A DNA stretch of 9,932 nucleotides from Candidatus Dormiibacterota bacterium (GTDB taxonomy: Bacteria > Chloroflexota > Dormibacteria > Aeolococcales > Bog-877): NCBI GenBank assembly GCA_030038765.1, contig JASHRA010000051.1, positions 1-9,932 on the forward strand, written 5' to 3'. Position numbers and translations under genes: made by a program. Of the stretch, positions 6,733 to 9,932 are shown in pieces. Each line of letters starts with the position of its first letter. Positions within the stretch are counted from its first letter, which is position 1. The notes below the pieces were generated by a model, which did no database searches, was not told the DNA's origin, and saw only the letters and a list, made by a program, of their open reading frames with translations.

Positions 6733-7925
6733 GCGGGACCTCCCCGGGAGAGGCGGCGGGATCCGAGATCGAGGCCAAGGCGCTGGCCTTCCCCCTGGCC
6801 GAGTACGAGCGACGGCTGGCCTCCCTGCGGCGGGAGATGGAGCGCGTCGGGCTGGAGGCCCTGGTCCTCTTCGAGCCCGAGAACCTCTTCTACCTGCTGG
6901 GCTACGAGAGCATCGGCTTCTCCTCCTTCCAGCTGGCCCTCATCCCCATCGACGCGGAGCCGCGGCTGCTGGTGCGCGAGATGGAGGCGCCGGGCGCGGC
7001 CAGGACCACCTGGATCGGCGCTGCCCCCGCCACCGTGAGCGACGGGGACGACCAGGTCGCGGCCGCCCTGGGCTTCATCCGCGACCTCGGCGCCGACCGG
7101 GGCCGGCTCGGCATCGAACGCACCGCCGCCTTCTGCACCGCCGCCAGCTACCTGGCCCTGGTCTCCGGGCTGGCCGGGGTCGAGGTCGCGGACGGGTCCG
7201 GCCTGGTGGAGTCGGTGCGACGGGTCAAGTCCGAGGCCGAGATCGAGTGCATCCGCAGGGCGGCGCGCTACACCGAGGTCGGGATGGGCGCGGCCATGGA
7301 CGCCATCCGGGCCGGCGTGACCGAGAATGACGTCGCCGCGGCGACCGCCGCCGCCATCTACCGGGCAGGATCCGACTACATGTGCTCAGACCCGATCGTC
7401 ACCAGCGGGCCCCGCTCCGGCATCGCCCACACCACCTTCGCCCGCCGGGTCCTCCGGGAGGGGGACGCGGTGCTGGTCGAGCTGGGGGCGGTGCACGGAC
7501 GCTACACCGGCCCCCTGATGCGCTCGGCGGTGATCGGCGCGCCCTCGGCCCTGGTCAGCGCCATGTACGACACCTGCAGGAGGGCGCTGGAGGCGGCCCT
7601 AGCCGCCATCCGGCCCGGGGTCAGCTCGGGCAGCGTCCACGACGCCTGCCAGCGGGTGATCGACGAGTCCGGCTTCAGCGCCAATTTCCGCAAGCGCCTC
7701 GGCTACTCGGTGGGCGTCGGCTTCCCGCCCGATTGGGGAGAGGGCCACATCGTCGACCTCAGCCGCGGCGACGAGACCCCGCTGGAGCCGGGCATGGTCT
7801 TCCACATGCCGCCGGCGCTGCGCCAGCACCTGGTCGCCGGGGTGGGATGCTCCGAGACGGTGCTGGTGACCGAGGACGGCGCCGAGGTGCTGACCGACTA
7901 CCCGCGCGACCTGGTGCTGCGGTGA
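6729..7925 (+). CDS. M24-family creatinase/ectoine-hydrolase-like protein, copy 2 (tandem paralogue)
   Basis: A 398-residue paralogue of the preceding protein, with a short extra N-terminal stretch (about 1-18) before FPLAEYERRL. A gap-free hand alignment of the last 90 residues of the two copies gives 61 identities. The creatinase-like N-terminal domain carries PENLFYLLGYESIG (50-63). The catalytic domain again lacks metal ligands, with ELGAVHGRYTGPLMR (251-265, Glu251 and Pro262) and RLGYSVGVGFPPDWGEG (323-339), but retains His234 (AHTTF), Glu338, His359 and Glu376 (GCSET). The PPDWGE form is closest to the ectoine hydrolase/creatinase group as I recall it. GTG 6729 shares bases with the previous stop, so translation is probably coupled, and the same arrangement links it to the IclR gene. 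Differences beside the catalytic histidine (SDPIVTSGPRSGIAH here, SGPTVTTGRRSGTPH in copy 1) suggest different substrates or a heterodimer. Peptidase activity is unlikely but not excluded. Confidence 0.9.
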   Translation: MSGTSPGEAAGSEIEAKALAFPLAEYERRLASLRREMERVGLEALVLFEPENLFYLLGYESIGFSSFQLALIPIDAEPRLLVREMEAPGAARTTWIGAAPATVSDGDDQVAAALGFIRDLGADRGRLGIERTAAFCTAASYLALVSGLAGVEVADGSGLVESVRRVKSEAEIECIRRAARYTEVGMGAAMDAIRAGVTENDVAAATAAAIYRAGSDYMCSDPIVTSGPRSGIAHTTFARRVLREGDAVLVELGAVHGRYTGPLMRSAVIGAPSALVSAMYDTCRRALEAALAAIRPGVSSGSVHDACQRVIDESGFSANFRKRLGYSVGVGFPPDWGEGHIVDLSRGDETPLEPGMVFHMPPALRQHLVAGVGCSETVLVTEDGAEVLTDYPRDLVLR

Positions 7926-8701
7926 CCTCGCCCACGCGCGCCCTCTCCCGGGCCATGGACGTGCTCTTCGCCTTCACCGCGACGCGCAAGGAGCTGACCC
8001 TGGCCGAGCTGGCCGAGCTCACCTCGCTCAGCAAGGCGACCCTGCTCCGCTACCTGGAGGTGCTCAAGGCGTACCGCCTGGTCGAGCGCAGCGGCAACGT
8101 CTACCACCTGGGGCTGGGCAGCTTCGAGCTGGGCAGCAACTTCATGGCCAACCTGGACGTGGTGCACGTCGCGCGCCGCTTCATGGAGGACCTGGCCGAG
8201 GTCTGCTCCGAGACCGTCTCGCTGGCCATCGCCGACGGCGCCGAGGTGGTCTACGCGGACATCACCCGGGGACAGGCCGAGATCGGGGTCCAGTCCAGGG
8301 TCGGGGCCAGGCAGCCGGCCCACTGCTCCGCCCTGGGCAAGGTCCTGCTGGCCTGGACCTCGGAGGAGTACCGCCGGGAGACGCTCTACCGCGAGCCCCT
8401 GCTGAGGCTGACCGCCCACACCATCTGCGAGCCGACGGCGCTGGAGGTCGAGCTGGAGCGGATCCGCGAGCGCGGCTGCGCCTACGACGAGGAGGAGCGG
8501 TCCGAGGGCATCCGCTGCGTGGCGGCGCCGATCCGGGACTACACCGGCGTCGTGGTGGCCGCCATCTCGGTCAGCGGGGCCGCCTTCCGGATGCAGGGCG
8601 AGCACATGGCCGCGGCGCGCCGGGCGGTGGTGGAGACGGCGGACTCGATCTCGGCCCGGGTGGGCTGGCGGGCGCTGGTGCCGGCGGCCGCCTCGGGGTG
8701 A
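7922..8701 (+). CDS. IclR-family transcriptional regulator
   Basis: A 259-residue DNA-binding regulator of usual family length. An N-terminal winged helix-turn-helix (about 1-65) contains LAELAELTSLSKATLLRYL (27-45) and the wing YRLVERSGNVYHLG (51-64). The IclR effector-binding domain follows (about 75-250), with the signature SALGKVLLAW (136-145) and RGCAYDEEERSEGIRCVAAPI (184-204) ending in VVAAISVSG. Such proteins usually repress or activate small catabolic operons in response to a pathway metabolite. GTG 7922 overlaps the stop of the preceding M24 gene (GTGA), so coupling is likely. The reading frame stays open for 180 codons upstream, but that stretch lies inside the M24 gene and is not IclR-like. 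Its place inside the operon suggests autoregulation. Likely sites are the GGAACTA elements at 1991 and 5501. Whether it represses or activates cannot be read from the sequence. Confidence 0.95.
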   Translation: MTSPTRALSRAMDVLFAFTATRKELTLAELAELTSLSKATLLRYLEVLKAYRLVERSGNVYHLGLGSFELGSNFMANLDVVHVARRFMEDLAEVCSETVSLAIADGAEVVYADITRGQAEIGVQSRVGARQPAHCSALGKVLLAWTSEEYRRETLYREPLLRLTAHTICEPTALEVELERIRERGCAYDEEERSEGIRCVAAPIRDYTGVVVAAISVSGAAFRMQGEHMAAARRAVVETADSISARVGWRALVPAAASG

Positions 8702-8756
8702 CCCGGGGAGAGAGCCCGAGGTCGGAGGCGGCGGGCGGGGCCCGAGAGGCGCGACC

Positions 8757-9782
8757 GTGCGCATAGGGGCGGGCCTGCTCGGCCACATCTCCGGGGCCAG
8801 CGGCTTCCCCACCCTCCGCGAGGCCGCCCGGGTCTGCGAAGAGGGCGGCATGGACAGCTTCTGGGTCGCCGACCAGCGCTGGATGCGGGACGTCTACGTC
8901 AGCCTCGCCGACCTCGCCGCCAGGACTGACCGGCTGCTGCTGGGGACCAGGGTCACCGATCCCTACGTGCGCCACCCCGGCCTCACCGCGGTCGCCATCG
9001 CCAGCCTGGACGAGGCCTCGGGCGGCCGGGCGGTGCTGGGCATAGGCGCGGGCGGCTCCGGCTTCAGCTCCATGGGTCTGGAGCGGACCCGGCCCGCGGT
9101 CGCCGTGCGGGAGGCGATCGAGCTGATGAGGCAGCTCTGGACCGGGGCCGAGGTGGAGTACCGGGGCCAGGTGGTGAGCTGGGGGCGGGGCGCGCTGGAG
9201 TTCCAGTGCCGGCGCGACATCCCGATCGTCATCGCCGCCCGCGGCCCCCGGCTGCTGGAGCTGGCGGGGGAGGTCGCCGATGGCGCCATCGTCGCCTCCG
9301 GCGTCTCCCCGGGCGGCGTTGGCTGGGCGCGGCAGCGGATCCGCGCCGGGGAGAGCCGGGGAGGCCGGCCGGCGGACTCCACGGAGCTGATGCACATGAC
9401 CTACATCAGCCTGGACCGGGACCGGGCCCGCGCCCGCCAGGTGGTGAAGAAGGGGATCGCCGGGGCAGTCATGGGCAGCCACCCGACCTACGCGTTCCTG
9501 CGCGCCAACGGGCTCGAGATCCCCCCCGACCTCGCCAGCTACCTCGACTCCGGGGGGCGGGACTCGGCCCGGGTGGTCGAGCTGATCCCGGACAGCTTCG
9601 TCGGCAAGCTGGCCATCGCCGGCACCCTCGACGAGTGCGGAGACCAGCTCGAGGCCCTCCTGGCCACGGGGATCCAGCATCCCCTGCTCTCGCCCGTACC
9701 GGTCGAGGACGGCGGCGAGGTGGCCCTCCTGCGCCAGGTGACGGGAGAGATCCTGCCCCGGCTGCGCGAGCTCTTCCCGTGA
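8757..9782 (+). CDS. LLM-class flavin/F420-dependent oxidoreductase
   Basis: A 341-residue TIM-barrel enzyme of the bacterial luciferase-like superfamily, most like the methylenetetrahydromethanopterin reductase (Mer)-type F420-dependent members. Visible blocks in order: MRIGAGLLGH strand 1 (1-10), AARVCEEGGMDSFWVADQRWMRD (23-45), LLLGTRVTDPYVRHPGLTAVAIASLDEASGGR (60-91), VLGIGAGG (93-100), the helix VREAIELMRQLWTG (117-130) with the usual VEYRG after it, and DIPIVIAARGPRLLELAGEVADGAIVASG, the cofactor-phosphate side. It would carry out a hydride transfer or flavin-dependent monooxygenation in the cytoplasm. FMN versus F420 cannot be decided here. GTG 8757 follows a modest GAGAGG seven bases upstream and lies 55 bases after the IclR stop, so it is probably in the same operon. 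It is presumed to be a redox step of the pathway served by the M24 pair. Substrate unknown. Confidence 0.92.
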   Translation: MRIGAGLLGHISGASGFPTLREAARVCEEGGMDSFWVADQRWMRDVYVSLADLAARTDRLLLGTRVTDPYVRHPGLTAVAIASLDEASGGRAVLGIGAGGSGFSSMGLERTRPAVAVREAIELMRQLWTGAEVEYRGQVVSWGRGALEFQCRRDIPIVIAARGPRLLELAGEVADGAIVASGVSPGGVGWARQRIRAGESRGGRPADSTELMHMTYISLDRDRARARQVVKKGIAGAVMGSHPTYAFLRANGLEIPPDLASYLDSGGRDSARVVELIPDSFVGKLAIAGTLDECGDQLEALLATGIQHPLLSPVPVEDGGEVALLRQVTGEILPRLRELFP

Positions 9783-9794
9783 GGGCGCTTGGGC

Positions 9795-9815
9795 CCGCCG
9801 GCCGCCGGCCGGCGG
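9795..9815 (+). other. Intercistronic perfect hairpin between the oxidoreductase and flavoprotein genes
   Basis: CCGCCGGCC (9795-9803), loop GCC, then GGCCGGCGG (9807-9815): a perfect nine-pair GC stem starting 13 bases after the oxidoreductase stop. It ends five bases before the GGGGGAGG ribosome binding site of the next gene. There is no U-tract. It could be a weak terminator/attenuator, an mRNA-stabilising stem that sets relative expression, or a chance product of high GC. Confidence 0.45.
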
Positions 9816-9834
9816 AGCCGGGGGAGGCGGGCGC

Positions 9835-9932
9835 GTGCCCGGCCTGATCCCGGAGCGGACGGTGCGCACCGACGTGCTCGTGGTCGGCGGGGGGCTGGCG
9901 GCGCTCCGGGCCGCCTACGAGGCCCGGGCCGC
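9835..9932 (+). CDS. FAD-dependent oxidoreductase, N-terminal fragment (3' end beyond window)
   Basis: Only 32 complete codons are visible. After a short lead (VPGLIPERTVRT) comes DVLVVGGGLAALRAAYEARA (13-32), a Rossmann beta-alpha-beta dinucleotide-binding motif GxGxxA/G, typical of flavoproteins of the succinate dehydrogenase/fumarate reductase flavoprotein (FrdA/SdhA, AprA, FAD_binding_2) type. GTG 9835 is well supported by GGGGAGG (9821-9827) seven bases upstream, one of the better ribosome binding sites in this unit. It lies 52 bases after the LLM oxidoreductase stop in the same direction and is presumed to continue the operon. The class is well supported but the specific function is not. 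A different FAD enzyme family with the same start motif remains possible. Confidence 0.8.
   Translation, partial: MPGLIPERTVRTDVLVVGGGLAALRAAYEARA

Noticed and set aside
7382..7921. N-terminal extension of the IclR gene by 180 codons
   Set aside because: It lies wholly within M24 copy 2 in another frame, is Arg/Gly/Pro-rich and not IclR-like. GTG 7922 starts the conserved sequence.
5560..7925. Annotation of the two M24 genes as Xaa-Pro aminopeptidases
   Set aside because: Metal-ligand positions are substituted in both, and the surrounding motifs fit creatinase/ectoine hydrolase better.
8571..9869. Minus-strand open frame of 432 codons opposite the LLM oxidoreductase
   Set aside because: It is a shadow of a well-conserved TIM-barrel gene, has no domain, and overlaps the start of the flavoprotein gene.
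5560..9932. Calling the locus a standard ectoine degradation operon
   Set aside because: No DoeB, DoeC, DoeD or AsnC-type regulator is seen, and two M24 copies with LLM and FrdA-like flavoenzymes are not part of that pathway.
1..9932. Mobile element, phage, toxin-antitoxin, CRISPR, tRNA or defence system
   Set aside because: No transposase, integrase, direct-repeat array, tRNA-like cloverleaf or defence domain was recognised. Base composition and gene style look uniform.

Overview
The window is very GC-rich (roughly 70% by eye), with tightly packed genes, frequent GTG starts, GTGA stop/start overlaps, an IclR-family regulator and an LLM-class (F420/FMN) oxidoreductase. This suits a high-GC monoderm-type bacterium such as an Actinomycetota member, or a Dormibacterota/Chloroflexota relative. 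Nothing here fixes the lineage, so the assignment is inference. No RNA gene, CRISPR array, insertion sequence or other mobile element was seen, and no gene-free stretch exceeds 300 bases. The longest gap is about 255 bases (1892-2146) and holds a promoter and a probable operator.

Left part (1-1891): two divergent housekeeping-type genes separated by only 65 bases. On the minus strand is the N-terminal third of a phosphoenolpyruvate carboxylase (ppc), cut by the window edge. On the plus strand is a class I SAM-dependent methyltransferase.

Middle part (1892-5451): a plus-strand unit with a good sigma70-type promoter (TTGACA-N17-TACGAT), an M20-family amidohydrolase/dipeptidase of the PM20D2/AbgB type, and a long secreted family-5 (peptide/oligopeptide) ABC substrate-binding protein. 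A strong GC hairpin closes it.

Right part (5452-9932): a second plus-strand unit of five genes. It contains two adjacent paralogous M24 'pita-bread' hydrolases that have lost metal ligands and resemble creatinase/ectoine hydrolase (DoeA). These are followed by an IclR-type regulator, an LLM-class flavin/F420 oxidoreductase, and the first 32 codons of an FAD-dependent (fumarate reductase/succinate dehydrogenase flavoprotein-like) enzyme. The first three genes are linked by 4-base GTGA overlaps.

Interpretation: both units carry the same two short non-coding motifs upstream (GGTGAGGCTTGRCA and a GGAACTA-type element). I infer that one regulator, probably the local IclR protein, controls both, and that together they form a catabolic locus. 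In that model the binding protein captures a small N-containing compound or peptide-like molecule, the M24 pair performs a non-metal C-N hydrolysis, the M20 enzyme removes an acyl/amide group, and the two flavoenzymes carry out redox steps. The substrate is not recognisable from sequence, and the paired metal-less M24 enzymes are the most novel element.
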